NCBI GenBank assembly: GCA_964655065.1
Contig: CAZZLC010000001.1
Span: forward strand, 186,001-250,000
DNA length: 64,000 nt
From: DRPG01 sp964655065
Lineage (GTDB): Bacteria > Myxococcota_A > UBA796 > GCA-2862545
Direction: 5' to 3'
The notes under the pieces were generated by a model. The model was not told the DNA's origin and made no database searches. It saw only the letters and a program-made list of their open reading frames with translations. Below are positions 26,141 to 35,511 of this stretch, piece by piece. Every line of letters starts with the position of its first letter. Position 1 is the first letter of the stretch. The position numbers and the translations under genes are program-made.

Positions 26141-27211
26141 TCAGGCGGCCCTGGCCTCCGCCCACCACTCGATATCGCCGACCCGACGTCGAGTCCGGGA
26201 CTTCAGGAGCTCGACCAGCTCCTCGTGCGTTCGACCGCGAAAGTTGACGAGGTGCTCGGCCATCTTGTCGTAGTTCTGGGTCATCAGCCAGACGAACAGC
26301 TGCTGGTTGCTGTTCACCCCGTCGAAGACGAGCGCGTCTTGACGAGCGAACTCGTCGCGGTGGTCATCGTACCACTGCGCCATCTCGGACCAGTGCAGGT
26401 TCGCCTTGATGTGGTGGACGATGTGGTAACCATCGTTGTAGCAGCGGTGATTGTAGCGGGTGTTGACGAGGCAGGTGCTGTTCCGGTAAGGGTTGCCGGG
26501 GTCGTCGACGTCGACGAAGGCGTGCTGGGTGAAGTTGCCGCTCATCATCAGCAGGCGCATGGCCAGGAGCGGCAACACGAACACCGCGACCGTGGCCATC
26601 GGGTTCACGAACATCATCACCACGACGAACGCGAGCCAGGCGAGCTCACCCGCGAACAACCGGCGCCGGAGCTTCCGGAGCTTCGGCTTCGACAGATACG
26701 TCCACAGGTTGACGTGACCACCCAGCAAGAACCGGAAGGCGTAGTGAAGCCAGTGGGCGAAGCGGTCTCGCTGGTAGGGCAGGGTCGACGAGAGGTCGTC
26801 CTCGAGGTTGTTCTCGGGGTGGTGCATGCCGATGTGGTGCACGTAGAAGCTGGTCGGCGTGTGCCCCATGAACGGGCCCAGCACCCACGGGATGACGAGG
26901 TTCCAGGCCCCGTGCTCTCTCCTGAACAGCACCCGGTGACACACCGCGTGGAGCATCAGCGTGTAGGGTGCCGCGAAGGTCGCAATCGCCCACACCAGGT
27001 AGAAGGGCGTGAGGACAATCACGAGCCAGCTCGGCAGGAAGTAGAGCAGGACCGCGACAGGCACCAGTGTGGTCAGCATCCACACCGACCTCTGCACGAA
27101 GATGAGATCGCGTTCGTCGCGCAGCTTCGGCAACATCCACTGCTCGATGACACTGAGTCGCTCGGGCCGCTCCCAGCGCGGATCGGTTGTCGGGCTCGCG
27201 GTTCCTGGCAT
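26141..27211 (-). CDS. fatty acid desaturase (membrane di-iron)
   Basis: Introduces a double bond into fatty acyl chains using a di-iron centre and oxygen. The 356-residue membrane protein has all three histidine boxes: HAVCH (about 90), HHIGMHH (about 128) and HIVHH (about 260), with paired transmembrane helices before box 1 and between boxes 2 and 3. The start is ATG 27209-27211, directly behind a strong GGAGGA site; the frame runs 18 codons further upstream. The electron donor is not in the window. It is probably co-expressed with the downstream hydrolase. The upstream 204-base gap to the ileS stop is AT-richer than the rest of the window and may hold the promoter. Confidence 0.88.
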   Translation of the reverse strand: MPGTASPTTDPRWERPERLSVIEQWMLPKLRDERDLIFVQRSVWMLTTLVPVAVLLYFLPSWLVIVLTPFYLVWAIATFAAPYTLMLHAVCHRVLFRREHGAWNLVIPWVLGPFMGHTPTSFYVHHIGMHHPENNLEDDLSSTLPYQRDRFAHWLHYAFRFLLGGHVNLWTYLSKPKLRKLRRRLFAGELAWLAFVVVMMFVNPMATVAVFVLPLLAMRLLMMSGNFTQHAFVDVDDPGNPYRNSTCLVNTRYNHRCYNDGYHIVHHIKANLHWSEMAQWYDDHRDEFARQDALVFDGVNSNQQLFVWLMTQNYDKMAEHLVNFRGRTHEELVELLKSRTRRRVGDIEWWAEARAA

Positions 27212-27415
27212 CTGTCCTCCGGAGGGCACGCTCCTTAAGGGGTGTAGCCGACTCTGTCTCCCCACCAGGACGATTGTGTCGGACGTCCCACCAGATCGGA
27301 ACTCCGAACGAACACGATGATCGTTGTCCAGAAATTGTTCAATGGAAGGCTCTCGTCGTCCCGAAGCTCGGGCACCTCGGGCGCGGCCCGACGCTCCCCC
27401 GGTTGGAGCTGGTCG

Positions 27416-30400
27416 TCAGGTCCGCGCGACGGCGATGCCGATCTCGACCGCCCCGTGGACGGTGTTGAGGGTCGAGTCGCCCGCCCCGTCGACGATGTCG
27501 ATCGACGTCGCGAGCACCTCGCCCGCGACGTAGTCGCGCTGGCCCTCGATCGCCTGACGCAGCCTCGCGTCGGGGGAGGTCACGGTGAGCGCAACCCGGT
27601 CGGTGACCTCGAGCCCCTGGTCCTTGCGGGCCTGCTGGGCCGCGCTCACGAGCTCTCGCGCCATCCCCTCGGCCACCAGCTCGTCGGTGAGCGCAGTGTC
27701 GAAGGCGACAATCAGCGCGCCCTCGGTCTCGATCACCACGTCCTCGCGGGACTCCCGCCGCACGTCGACGTCGGCCTCCGCGATCGCCTCGCCGAGAACC
27801 TCGATGGTCTCTCCGGCCTGCAGGCGAGCGTACTCCTCGGCCCCCCAGGCGGAGATGACCTTGGCCGCGTCCTTCATCTGCTTGCCAAAGCGCTTGCCGA
27901 GCGTCTTGAAGTTGGGCTTGCAAGTGAGGATGGCGAGCTCGTGGCCCTCGGCCTGCACCACGACCTCCTTGACGTTGAGCTCGTCGGCGATGATCGCGGC
28001 CTGGGCCTCGACCGCCCCGAGCACCGGCGCATCGTGATGAACGACGGTGAGCGACGCCAGCGGCTGGCGCGTCTTGAGCTTGTGCCGCTCGCGGAGCCGT
28101 CGTCCGAGCCGCACGATGTCCCGCGACCACTGAACCTGCGCCTCGAGCTCGCGGTCGATGACCGACTCGTCGACCTCGGGCCAGTCGCAGAGGTGCACCG
28201 AGTCGGCGTCGCCCTCCTGGCAACCCGGGGCGACGACGAGCGACTGGTAGAGCGCCTCGGTCGCGAACGGCAGGATCGGCGCCAGCACCTTGGTAAAGGT
28301 GACCAGGGTGTCGTAGAGCGTCGCATAGGCGCACGCCTTGTCGTGGCGGGCCTCTGGCGTGTCGCCCGCCCGCCAGAACCGCCGCCGAGACAGCCGGATG
28401 TACCAGTTGGTGAGGTCGTCGATGAAGGACAGCACGCGCGGCACGACGTTGTAGAGGTGGTAGAGCTCCATCTCCCGGTCGACGTCGGCGACGAGGGACT
28501 GGATGTGGCTGACGAGCCAGCGGTCGAGCTCGGGCCGCTCGGCCACCGGCGGGCGTTCGGCGGTCGGCGCCCACTCGTCGATGTTCGCGTACTGCACGAA
28601 GAAGCTGTGCGCGTTGTGCAACGGCAGCAGCACGGTGCGAACCACCTCCTGCACCCCCTGCTCGGCGAACTTGAGCTTCTCGGCACGCACCACTGGGCTG
28701 TTCACGAGGTAGGCCCGCAGGGCATCGGCACCATACGCGTCAAGGATCTGCTCGGGAGGCGGGAAGTTCTTCTTGGACTTGCTCATCTTCGAGCCGTCCT
28801 CGGCGAGCACCATCCCGTTGACGACGACGTTCTCGAAGGGCGAGCGCTCGAAGAGCGCAGTGCCCAGTGCGAGCATGGTGTAGAACCACCCTCGTGTCTG
28901 GTCGAGGCCCTCGGCGATGAACTGGGCGGGGAAGCGCCGATCGAAGGTGTCCTCGCCCTCGAACGGATAGTGGCTCTGCGCGTAGGGCATCGACCCCGAC
29001 TCGAACCAGCAGTCGAAGACCTCGGGGATGCGCCTCATCGTGCCCGCGCACTCTGAACACGTGAAGGTGAGGTGATCGATGCGGTGGGGGTGCAGGTCGT
29101 CGACCGTGGCCCCGCTGCGCTCCTCGAGCTCGGCCACGGATCCGATACAGACCCGGTGCTCGCACTCGCTGCACTGCCAGATCGGGATGGGGGTGCCCCA
29201 GAAGCGGTTGCGCGAGACGTTCCAGTCCCGGGCGTCCTCGAGCCAGTTCCCGAACCGCTTGCTCCCCACGAAGTCGGGCACCCAGTGGATGGTCTGGTTG
29301 TTCGCGACCATGCGCTCGCGAAGGTCGGAGACGCGCACGAACCACGCCGGCAGGGCCTTGTAGATGAGGGGGGTCTCCGACCGCCAGCAGTACGGGTACT
29401 GGTGGACGAGGGTGTCGTGGCGGAACAGCCGGCCCGCCTTCTTGATCCAGCGGATGAGGTCAGGGTCGGCGTCCTTCACGTTGCGGCCCGCAAAATCGCC
29501 GACCGCCTCGGTGAACCGCCCCTCGTCGTCGACCGACTGGAGCACGTCGATGCCCGCGGCGCGGGAAGCCACGAAGTCCTCCTCACCGAAGTCGGGCGCC
29601 ATGTGCACGAGGCCGGTGCCGTCGTCGGTGGTGACGTGCTCGGCCTCGATGACCACGAACGCGTTGGGCCGGTCGACGAAATAGGGGAACAGCGGCTCGT
29701 AGCGAGTGCCGACGAGATCGGACCCCTTCAGCCGCTCGACGACCTCGGCCTCCTTGCCGAGGACCGCCTCCACCCGCGCCTCGGCGACCACGTAGACGGT
29801 CTCGTCGTCGGCGCGGCGGGCCCGCACGTAGTCGATGTCGCTGCCCACCGCGATGGCGAGGTTGCTCGGAAGGGTCCACGGCGTGGTCGTCCAGACCAGC
29901 AGGACGTCCTCCGACTCCCTTGCGGGCATCGCCACGGTGATGGCGGGGTCCTGGACCTCGCGGTAGTCGCTGTTGGCCTCGAAGTTGGACAGCGACGTCG
30001 ACAGGCGCCACGAGTACGGCATGACCCGGAAGTCGCGGTAGACGAGCCTCTTGTCCCAGAGCTGGCGGAACACCCACCACACGCTCTCCATGAAGGACAG
30101 GTCCATCGTCTTGTAGTCGTCGTCGAAGTCGATCCACCGCCCGAGGCGACCCACGATGCGCCGCCACTCCTCGGTGTAGGTGAGCACGTTGGCGCGGCAC
30201 GCCTCGTTGAACTTGTCGATGCCGTAGCTGCGGACGTCGGAGGGGCCCGAGAGCTCGAGCTCCTTCTCCATCAGCATCTCGATGGGCAGGCCGTGGGTGT
30301 CCCACCCGAACCGACGCTCGACCCGATAGCCGCGCATCGTCCAGTAGCGCGGGACCACGTCCTTGATGGTGCCAGGTACCAGGTGACCGTAATGGGGAAG

Positions 30401-30562
30401 GCCCGTGGCGAAGGGCGGACCGTCGTAGAACGAGAACGACTTCGAGGGGTCGCGCCGTGAGACCGACCGCGCGAACGCGTCAATCCGGTTCCACAGCTCG
30501 AGGATGCTCGCCTCCTGAGCGGGAAAGTCCGGATCGCGGGTCACGGCGGGAAACGCGGGCAT
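27416..30562 (-). CDS. ileS: isoleucyl-tRNA synthetase, eukaryote-like (IleS2) type
   Basis: Charges tRNA-Ile. The 1048-residue class I enzyme has a HIGH-type motif PHYGH near residue 60, the KMSKS loop (SKMSKSKKNF), and internal CxxC pairs (CSECEHRVCIG, CSECAGT) in the catalytic half. The overall length and motif context fit the IleS2 (eukaryote-like) branch; that branch is often less sensitive to mupirocin than IleS1, which is family knowledge and not testable here. ATG 30560-30562 has GGAG upstream. A candidate promoter sits 41-68 bases upstream of the start codon. Confidence 0.95.
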   Translation of the reverse strand: MPAFPAVTRDPDFPAQEASILELWNRIDAFARSVSRRDPSKSFSFYDGPPFATGLPHYGHLVPGTIKDVVPRYWTMRGYRVERRFGWDTHGLPIEMLMEKELELSGPSDVRSYGIDKFNEACRANVLTYTEEWRRIVGRLGRWIDFDDDYKTMDLSFMESVWWVFRQLWDKRLVYRDFRVMPYSWRLSTSLSNFEANSDYREVQDPAITVAMPARESEDVLLVWTTTPWTLPSNLAIAVGSDIDYVRARRADDETVYVVAEARVEAVLGKEAEVVERLKGSDLVGTRYEPLFPYFVDRPNAFVVIEAEHVTTDDGTGLVHMAPDFGEEDFVASRAAGIDVLQSVDDEGRFTEAVGDFAGRNVKDADPDLIRWIKKAGRLFRHDTLVHQYPYCWRSETPLIYKALPAWFVRVSDLRERMVANNQTIHWVPDFVGSKRFGNWLEDARDWNVSRNRFWGTPIPIWQCSECEHRVCIGSVAELEERSGATVDDLHPHRIDHLTFTCSECAGTMRRIPEVFDCWFESGSMPYAQSHYPFEGEDTFDRRFPAQFIAEGLDQTRGWFYTMLALGTALFERSPFENVVVNGMVLAEDGSKMSKSKKNFPPPEQILDAYGADALRAYLVNSPVVRAEKLKFAEQGVQEVVRTVLLPLHNAHSFFVQYANIDEWAPTAERPPVAERPELDRWLVSHIQSLVADVDREMELYHLYNVVPRVLSFIDDLTNWYIRLSRRRFWRAGDTPEARHDKACAYATLYDTLVTFTKVLAPILPFATEALYQSLVVAPGCQEGDADSVHLCDWPEVDESVIDRELEAQVQWSRDIVRLGRRLRERHKLKTRQPLASLTVVHHDAPVLGAVEAQAAIIADELNVKEVVVQAEGHELAILTCKPNFKTLGKRFGKQMKDAAKVISAWGAEEYARLQAGETIEVLGEAIAEADVDVRRESREDVVIETEGALIVAFDTALTDELVAEGMARELVSAAQQARKDQGLEVTDRVALTVTSPDARLRQAIEGQRDYVAGEVLATSIDIVDGAGDSTLNTVHGAVEIGIAVART

Positions 30563-30602
30563 GGGAGCACTCCGATCGGGCCGGGACAGCCCGTCCACGC
30601 TC

Positions 30603-30630
30603 CGTATCGGGGGTCCGCGCGGGCGTCCAA
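30603..30630 (-). promoter_or_regulatory. candidate sigma-70-type promoter of ileS
   Basis: On the reverse strand TTGGAC (plus 30625-30630) is followed by a 16-base spacer and GATACG (plus 30603-30608), 40 bases before the ileS ATG and just after the stop of the upstream gene. The arrangement closely matches the candidate promoter before the atp operon at 60780-60807, sharing 13 of 16 spacer bases. Confidence 0.5.
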
Positions 30631-30631
30631 A

Positions 30632-31753
30632 TCAGCGAAGGTGCTCGATCACGGCCGCGATGGGGTCCAAGGCAGACGCCCCCAGCCGCTCGGCCCGACC
30701 CGGCGACCACCCCACGTCGGGGTGAGGCCGATTGGCCGTGTCCTTGAAGGGCTGCTCGAGCGTGAGCGCGAGGCAGTCGAAGCGCTGGGCGACCTGATTG
30801 GTGCACATGGTGAGGTTGGCCTGCCCGGGCACGGTCCTGGGGTACCCGTGGGTCTTCTGCATGTCGGGGTTGGCCGCGACGTACGCGTCGACGAACCGTT
30901 CCTGCAGGTCGGCGAGTCGCTCGCTCCAGCCCGGAATGCCCTCCGCACCGGCGAGGAAGTTGTAGGGCAGCTCCTCGTCGCCGTGCACGTCGAGACACAG
31001 GTCGACCCCGGTAGCGTCCATGTGGTCCCGGACCAGCTTCACCTCGGGACTCCGCTCCAGGCTGGGCTCGTGCCACTCGCGATTGAGGTTGGCGCCCGCC
31101 GCGTTGTTGCGGAGGTGGCCGCGAAACGAGCCGTCCGGGTTCACGTTCGGTACGACGTGGAAGGTCGCGAGCTCCCGGAGCCTGGAGGCCAGGGCATCCT
31201 GGGCGTCGGTGAGTCGCCGCAGGAAGCCCTGCATCCACCACTCGGCCATGGCCTCGCCGGGGTGCTGGCGAGCGATGACCCAGATGGCGCGCGGGCCGGT
31301 GCCCAGGCGAAGCAGGTCGAGATCCCGACCGTCGACGGTGGCGCCGAGCCGCTGCAGCGTCACCCCGTCGGCCACCTGGCTGTGAGCGAGGAGGTTCTGG
31401 TGCTGCTCGAGGGTGAAGGGGGCAAAATACGCGTACCAGACGACGTCGGCGGTGGGCGTGTGTCGGATGTGCAGCTGGCCGTCCTCGTAGGTCGTGGGAA
31501 CGCGGAACCAGTGGCGCCGGTCCACGCTCGCGACCGCCTGGTAGCCGTGCCACGCCTTTGCGTAGGAGCACTCCGACGCGTTGACGATTCGCAGGTGCAC
31601 CGGTGCGTTGCGGGCTCCCGTCATCCGGAAGTGGAACCACTGCAGGTGATCTCCACCTGCATCCCGCCGAATGGCGAGTCGTACGTCCCCCGCGTCGCGC
31701 GCATCGAGGACCTCGATGTTGCCGGAATCGAACGCGTCACTAAATTGAATCAT
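30632..31753 (-). CDS. M14-family metallocarboxypeptidase, cytosolic carboxypeptidase-like
   Basis: The 373-residue zinc peptidase resembles the cytosolic carboxypeptidase (M14D) branch, whose eukaryotic members trim glutamates from tubulin. The N-terminal beta-domain has the branch's FDSGNIEV and LQWFHFRM signatures. The catalytic domain follows: zinc ligands in RQHPGEAMAEWW (His, Glu) and LDVHGDE (His), substrate-binding NNAAGANLNREW, and the general base in LTLEQPF. No signal peptide is visible, so it should act in the cytoplasm. The start is ATG 31753 behind GGAGG. Its bacterial substrate is unknown. Confidence 0.88.
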   Translation of the reverse strand: MIQFSDAFDSGNIEVLDARDAGDVRLAIRRDAGGDHLQWFHFRMTGARNAPVHLRIVNASECSYAKAWHGYQAVASVDRRHWFRVPTTYEDGQLHIRHTPTADVVWYAYFAPFTLEQHQNLLAHSQVADGVTLQRLGATVDGRDLDLLRLGTGPRAIWVIARQHPGEAMAEWWMQGFLRRLTDAQDALASRLRELATFHVVPNVNPDGSFRGHLRNNAAGANLNREWHEPSLERSPEVKLVRDHMDATGVDLCLDVHGDEELPYNFLAGAEGIPGWSERLADLQERFVDAYVAANPDMQKTHGYPRTVPGQANLTMCTNQVAQRFDCLALTLEQPFKDTANRPHPDVGWSPGRAERLGASALDPIAAVIEHLR

Positions 31754-31855
31754 GGAGCCTCCAACCCGGGTGTAGCCATCCTTCTCGGATACACGGGGGC
31801 GCCCTGCCGATAGCTGGTTATCCGCTCATGACGGCCATGATGATGGAGGCTGCAG

Positions 31856-32722
31856 GTGGCCACCCCCACCGACCTGCTCGACCCCCGGACCGCCTACAGC
31901 GCCCTGCGCGACCAGCTGGGTAGCATCCGGCGGGTCTATCTGGCGCGCCCCGCGGTCCCGAAGCTCGACTCACTCGAAGGGCGCACCGACGTGGTGGCGC
32001 TCATCCACGGCTTCTTCCAGACGCCCAACATCTGGGACGTCATGGAGGACCGGCTGCGGCACGACGGCTTCGGGGTGGTCACCTTCCACCTCGCGGGACT
32101 GCTCGGTCGCTTCAACACGCGCCGGGTCGACGAGTCGGCGCGCACGGTCGGTCGGGCCGTCAGCGAGATCGCAGCCGAGCATCCCAACCTCCGCATCCAC
32201 CTCGTCGGACACAGCAAGGGCGGCATCATCGCGCGCCGCTTCGTGCAGCACCTGGGGGGCGATGCCTGCGTGACCTCGGTCATCACGCTCGGGACCCCGC
32301 ACCACGGCACCCCGCTCGCTGCGGTCGGCATGGCACTCCTGGGCTTTGGCCCGAGCTCGGCGAGGGACCTGATGCCGGGCTCGGCGGTGCTCGAGTCGCT
32401 GGGGCGCGACACCTTCCCCGCCCACGTTCCGCTCACCTCGGTCTACTCGACGCACGACGTGGTGACGCCCTCGTGGTCGGCGCAGCTGCGGCCGCGACCC
32501 GGTGAAGAGCACCACCTCGAGAACGTCGAGGTGAAGAAGGTCGGACACTCGGAGCTGGTGTGGGACGCCGGTGTCTATCGGACCGTGAGGGAGCGCATCG
32601 AGCGGGCCGCTGCCCTGGCCGAGGAGCGGTCCACGGGACCGGCCGAGCTCCCCCGCTGTCCGATGGAAGACGTGCTGACGTCGTCGGGCCTCCCGTCGAT
32701 CCGGCAGCTCGCGGCCAAGTGA
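31856..32722 (+). CDS. alpha/beta hydrolase, lipase-like
   Basis: The product is a 288-residue cytoplasmic hydrolase. The oxyanion-hole segment is VVALIHGFFQTPNIWD (about 42-57) and the nucleophile elbow is LVGHSKGGIIARRF (about 118-131), followed by VITLGTPHHGTPLA, a block typical of triacylglycerol lipase/PGAP1-like enzymes. A late GHSELVWD provides the His. GTG 31856 lies six bases after a GGAGG site. The stop overlaps the purM ATG by one base (TGATG), so it is translated with purine genes for no obvious metabolic reason. Confidence 0.75.
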   Translation: MATPTDLLDPRTAYSALRDQLGSIRRVYLARPAVPKLDSLEGRTDVVALIHGFFQTPNIWDVMEDRLRHDGFGVVTFHLAGLLGRFNTRRVDESARTVGRAVSEIAAEHPNLRIHLVGHSKGGIIARRFVQHLGGDACVTSVITLGTPHHGTPLAAVGMALLGFGPSSARDLMPGSAVLESLGRDTFPAHVPLTSVYSTHDVVTPSWSAQLRPRPGEEHHLENVEVKKVGHSELVWDAGVYRTVRERIERAAALAEERSTGPAELPRCPMEDVLTSSGLPSIRQLAAK

Positions 32723-33732
32723 TGGGCAAGGCCTACCGCGAAGCGGGCGTCGACGTCGAGGCGGGTGACGAGCTCGTCCGTCGCATCAAGCCGGCCGTCG
32801 CCGAGACCCACCGGCCCGAGGTGCTGGGCGGGCTCGGCGGCTTCGCGGGGTTGTTCCGCATCGACCCCTCGCGGTGGACCGACCCCGTGCTCGTGTCGGG
32901 CACCGACGGGGTCGGCACCAAGCTGCTCGTGGCCCAGAAGGTCGGCCGGCACGACACCATCGGTCAAGACCTCGTCGCGATGTGCGTCAACGACGTGATC
33001 ACCACCGGGGCCGAGCCCCTGTTCTTCCTCGACTACTTCTCGACCGGCAAGCTCGACGTCGATCAGGCCGCCCAGGTGATCGAGGGCATCGCGCGGGCCT
33101 GTCGCGAGGCGGGGTGCGCGCTGCTCGGCGGTGAGACCGCCGAGATGCCGGCCCTGTACGCCCCTGGTCACTACGACCTGGCCGGATTCTGCGTGGGCAT
33201 CGTGGAGCGCGACGCCATCCTCGACGGCAGGGCCATCCGGCCGGGTGCCGCGCTACTGGGCGTGCCCTCATCCGGTCTGCACAGCAACGGGTTCTCGCTC
33301 GTGCGCAAGTTGCTGGTCGACAGCGGCGACTTCGCCCTCGACGAGGACGTGGGGGGCTTCGGGCGCTCGCTCGGCGAGGAGCTCGTGGAGCCCACCCGGA
33401 TCTACGTCGACACGTTGCGGAACCTTCAGGCCCACGCGCCGCTGCTCGGTGCGTCGCACATCACGGGGGGAGGGCTCCCCGGCAACGTGGTGCGCATGCT
33501 GCCCGAGGGGTGTGGCGCCCAGCTCACCCGCGGCAGCTGGCCCGTCCCCCCCATCTTCGGGCTTCTCTCCGAGGTCGGCGAGCTCACCGAAGACGACATG
33601 GTCAGCACCTTCAACTGCGGGCTCGGGCTCGTGGTGGCCGTGGATGCCGCTCACGCTCCGGCGCTCGTCGAGGCGGGCCTCGGCTACCTCGTGGGCGAGG
33701 TGGTCAGCGGCTCGGGCCTCTCCTGGACGTGA
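32722..33732 (+). CDS. purM: phosphoribosylformylglycinamidine cyclo-ligase (AIR synthetase)
   Basis: Closes the imidazole ring of AIR in de novo purine synthesis using ATP. The product is 336 residues, normal for PurM. Conserved segments are MGKAYREAGVDVEAGDELV at the start, SGTDGVGTKLLVA, the ATP-site DLVAMCVNDVITTGAEPLFF, GCALLGGETAEMP, HSNGFSLVRKL and HITGGGLPGNVVRMLP. ATG 32722 shares a base with the preceding stop. The last four bases (GTGA) overlap the purN start. Confidence 0.96.
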   Translation: MGKAYREAGVDVEAGDELVRRIKPAVAETHRPEVLGGLGGFAGLFRIDPSRWTDPVLVSGTDGVGTKLLVAQKVGRHDTIGQDLVAMCVNDVITTGAEPLFFLDYFSTGKLDVDQAAQVIEGIARACREAGCALLGGETAEMPALYAPGHYDLAGFCVGIVERDAILDGRAIRPGAALLGVPSSGLHSNGFSLVRKLLVDSGDFALDEDVGGFGRSLGEELVEPTRIYVDTLRNLQAHAPLLGASHITGGGLPGNVVRMLPEGCGAQLTRGSWPVPPIFGLLSEVGELTEDDMVSTFNCGLGLVVAVDAAHAPALVEAGLGYLVGEVVSGSGLSWT

Positions 33733-34328
33733 GCCGAGTTCGCGTCGGCGTCCTGGTCAGCGGCAGCGGCTCGAACCTGCAGGCCCTCCTCGAGGCCACC
33801 GCCGGCGACCACCCAGCCGAGATCGTGGTCGTCGGAGCCGATCGGCCTCGCGCGGGAGGCCTCGACCGGGCCCGGGCCGCCCAGATACCCACGTTCGTCG
33901 AGTTGCTCCGCGAGCATCCCGATCGAGCCGCCTTCGATCGCGCGATCGCCTCCCGGCTGCAGCGTCATCGTGTCGAGTGGGTGTGCCTCGCCGGGTACCT
34001 CAAGATCGTGGGACCTCCGCTGCTCGAAGCGTTTCCCGGTCGGATTCTCAACGTGCATCCCTCGCTGCTGCCCGCGTTCCCGGGCCTCCACGCGCCCCAG
34101 CAGGCGCTCGATCATGGCGCGGCGGTGAGCGGGTGTACGGTCCACCTCGTCGACGTCGGAACGGACACGGGGCCCATCGTGGCCCAGCGAGAGGTCCCGA
34201 TCGTGGAAGGCGACGACGCGGACACCCTTCACGCCCGCATCCAGGACGCCGAGCACGCGTTGTTCCCCGAGGTGCTGCGGTGGGCCGCCGAGGGCCGGAT
34301 CCGCCCGGACGGTAGCCTCCAGGACTGA
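33729..34328 (+). CDS. purN: phosphoribosylglycinamide formyltransferase
   Basis: Transfers formyl from 10-formyl-tetrahydrofolate to GAR, an earlier step of the same pathway as PurM. The product is 199 residues. The phosphate-binding loop is SGSGSNLQALL near residue 10-20. The catalytic Asn-His pair lies in ILNVHPSLLPAFPG, and the folate-site block is VHLVDVGTDTGPIV with its Asp. GTG 33729 overlaps the purM stop. A GC hairpin follows 15 bases downstream. Confidence 0.96.
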   Translation: MSRVRVGVLVSGSGSNLQALLEATAGDHPAEIVVVGADRPRAGGLDRARAAQIPTFVELLREHPDRAAFDRAIASRLQRHRVEWVCLAGYLKIVGPPLLEAFPGRILNVHPSLLPAFPGLHAPQQALDHGAAVSGCTVHLVDVGTDTGPIVAQREVPIVEGDDADTLHARIQDAEHALFPEVLRWAAEGRIRPDGSLQD

Positions 34329-34343
34329 CCTACTCCCGGTGTC

Positions 34344-34369
34344 GCGCGCGCAGCGCCTGTAGCGCGCGC
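34344..34369 (+). terminator. possible hairpin after purN
   Basis: Two GCGCGCGC arms (34344-34351 and 34362-34369) flank a 10-base loop, 15 bases after the purN stop. The arms could pair perfectly and the position suits transcription termination, but there is no T-tract. Confidence 0.3.
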
Positions 34370-34466
34370 CGCGCACGGTCGGTCGTCAGCCGGAGGGGTC
34401 TCCGCGACACGGTCCCGCTCTCGCTGGAGGCGCTCGCGGAGGTTCCGGTGGAGCCAGTGCCGCCCT

Positions 34467-35450
34467 TTAGAGGTCGGCCGCCTTCGGGCGCTTCGAGATC
34501 GCGAAGTCCCCGTTGAACGCGAGCCCCGCTGCGAATAGCGGAAGCCCCCTGGGGATGCCCACCGTCTGACCATCATCGCGGTCGAACTGGCCCGTGCGGT
34601 AGGGGTGCTGGGCCCACCACTGGGCAACCACGAAGAAGGTCGGCTGGTTCCAGCGGGTGCCGGGCTTCTTGTCGTGGAACTGGAACGCGAACAGCGGGCC
34701 GACGCGATGGTGCGCGAGCGCCGCTTCGTCGCCCACGTCCTGATCGGTCACGTTGGCGGTGAAGGTGTACCGGGCGCCGATCCGCGCGCGACCCGAGATC
34801 AGCAGCAGGTCGGTGTCCTGCAGCCACATCCACCCGTTGTTCGGCGCGAGGCGATCCCAGTACTGATCATAGAACGCCACCTCGCCGTCGGGCAGGTTGA
34901 GGCTGTAGCGCTGGGCGTTGCCCGTCGTTCGGATCGCGAGGGGCCCGACCGCGGCGCGGACCGTGAATCCGAGCACCGACACCCAGCCCGCCCGCGTGGA
35001 ATTCTCCCCCGCGTCTCCGAGGTCCGCGATCTCCTGATCGCTGTAGTTCGCGGGCTGGCCGGAGGGGAAGGAGAGCACCTGGTCGAACGTGGAGAAGTAT
35101 CCGATCCCCTCGACCTGACCGAACACGCGGAGCACCGAGAGGAGCTGGGCCTCACCGTAGACACCGAGGCGCGCGAAGGCGGGGGTGGTGAGCGAGGTCA
35201 GGCCGGCGAAGGCATAGGTGTTCTGCAAGAGCACGCTGTCGCTGGTCGACAGTCGCCGCCGGACGCCCATCTGGTAGACGTTGATGAGGCCCAGGGGGTT
35301 GACCCGGGCAAACGTCGCGTTCGAGTAGTAGAAGCGCCTCTTGGGAGGCGGAACGTAGTCCTCGGCTCCACCCTCGAAGCCAGCGTCATCACCTCGTGCG
35401 CCGCGGTCTTGCGCAAACGCGCCCAAGATTCCCAAGATAGCCCAGAGCAT
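34467..35450 (-). CDS. exported protein, probable outer-membrane beta-barrel
   Basis: The 327-residue precursor has a short signal peptide (LWAILGILGAFAQ, cleavage near residue 14) followed by a negatively charged stretch and alternating aromatic/polar strands (RFYYSNATFARVNPLGLINVYQ, LGVYGEAQLLSVLRVFGQVEG, ARIGARYTFTANVT). This is the pattern of an outer-membrane barrel, but no family can be named. The ATG lies behind a strong AAAGGAGGAGG site. It is a single reverse gene between the convergent purN and the same-strand rsh gene. Confidence 0.6.
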   Translation of the reverse strand: MLWAILGILGAFAQDRGARGDDAGFEGGAEDYVPPPKRRFYYSNATFARVNPLGLINVYQMGVRRRLSTSDSVLLQNTYAFAGLTSLTTPAFARLGVYGEAQLLSVLRVFGQVEGIGYFSTFDQVLSFPSGQPANYSDQEIADLGDAGENSTRAGWVSVLGFTVRAAVGPLAIRTTGNAQRYSLNLPDGEVAFYDQYWDRLAPNNGWMWLQDTDLLLISGRARIGARYTFTANVTDQDVGDEAALAHHRVGPLFAFQFHDKKPGTRWNQPTFFVVAQWWAQHPYRTGQFDRDDGQTVGIPRGLPLFAAGLAFNGDFAISKRPKAADL

Positions 35451-35511
35451 CCAGCCTCCTCCTTTCGGACGTACCGAAGCTCGGCAGGCTACTACACAAA
35501 GACGAGCCGCG

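Noticed and set aside
27216..27225. Palindrome CCTCCGGAGG over the desaturase ribosome-binding site
   Set aside because: Any GGAGG next to CCTCC gives this; there is no loop for an RNA hairpin and no matching site elsewhere was noticed.
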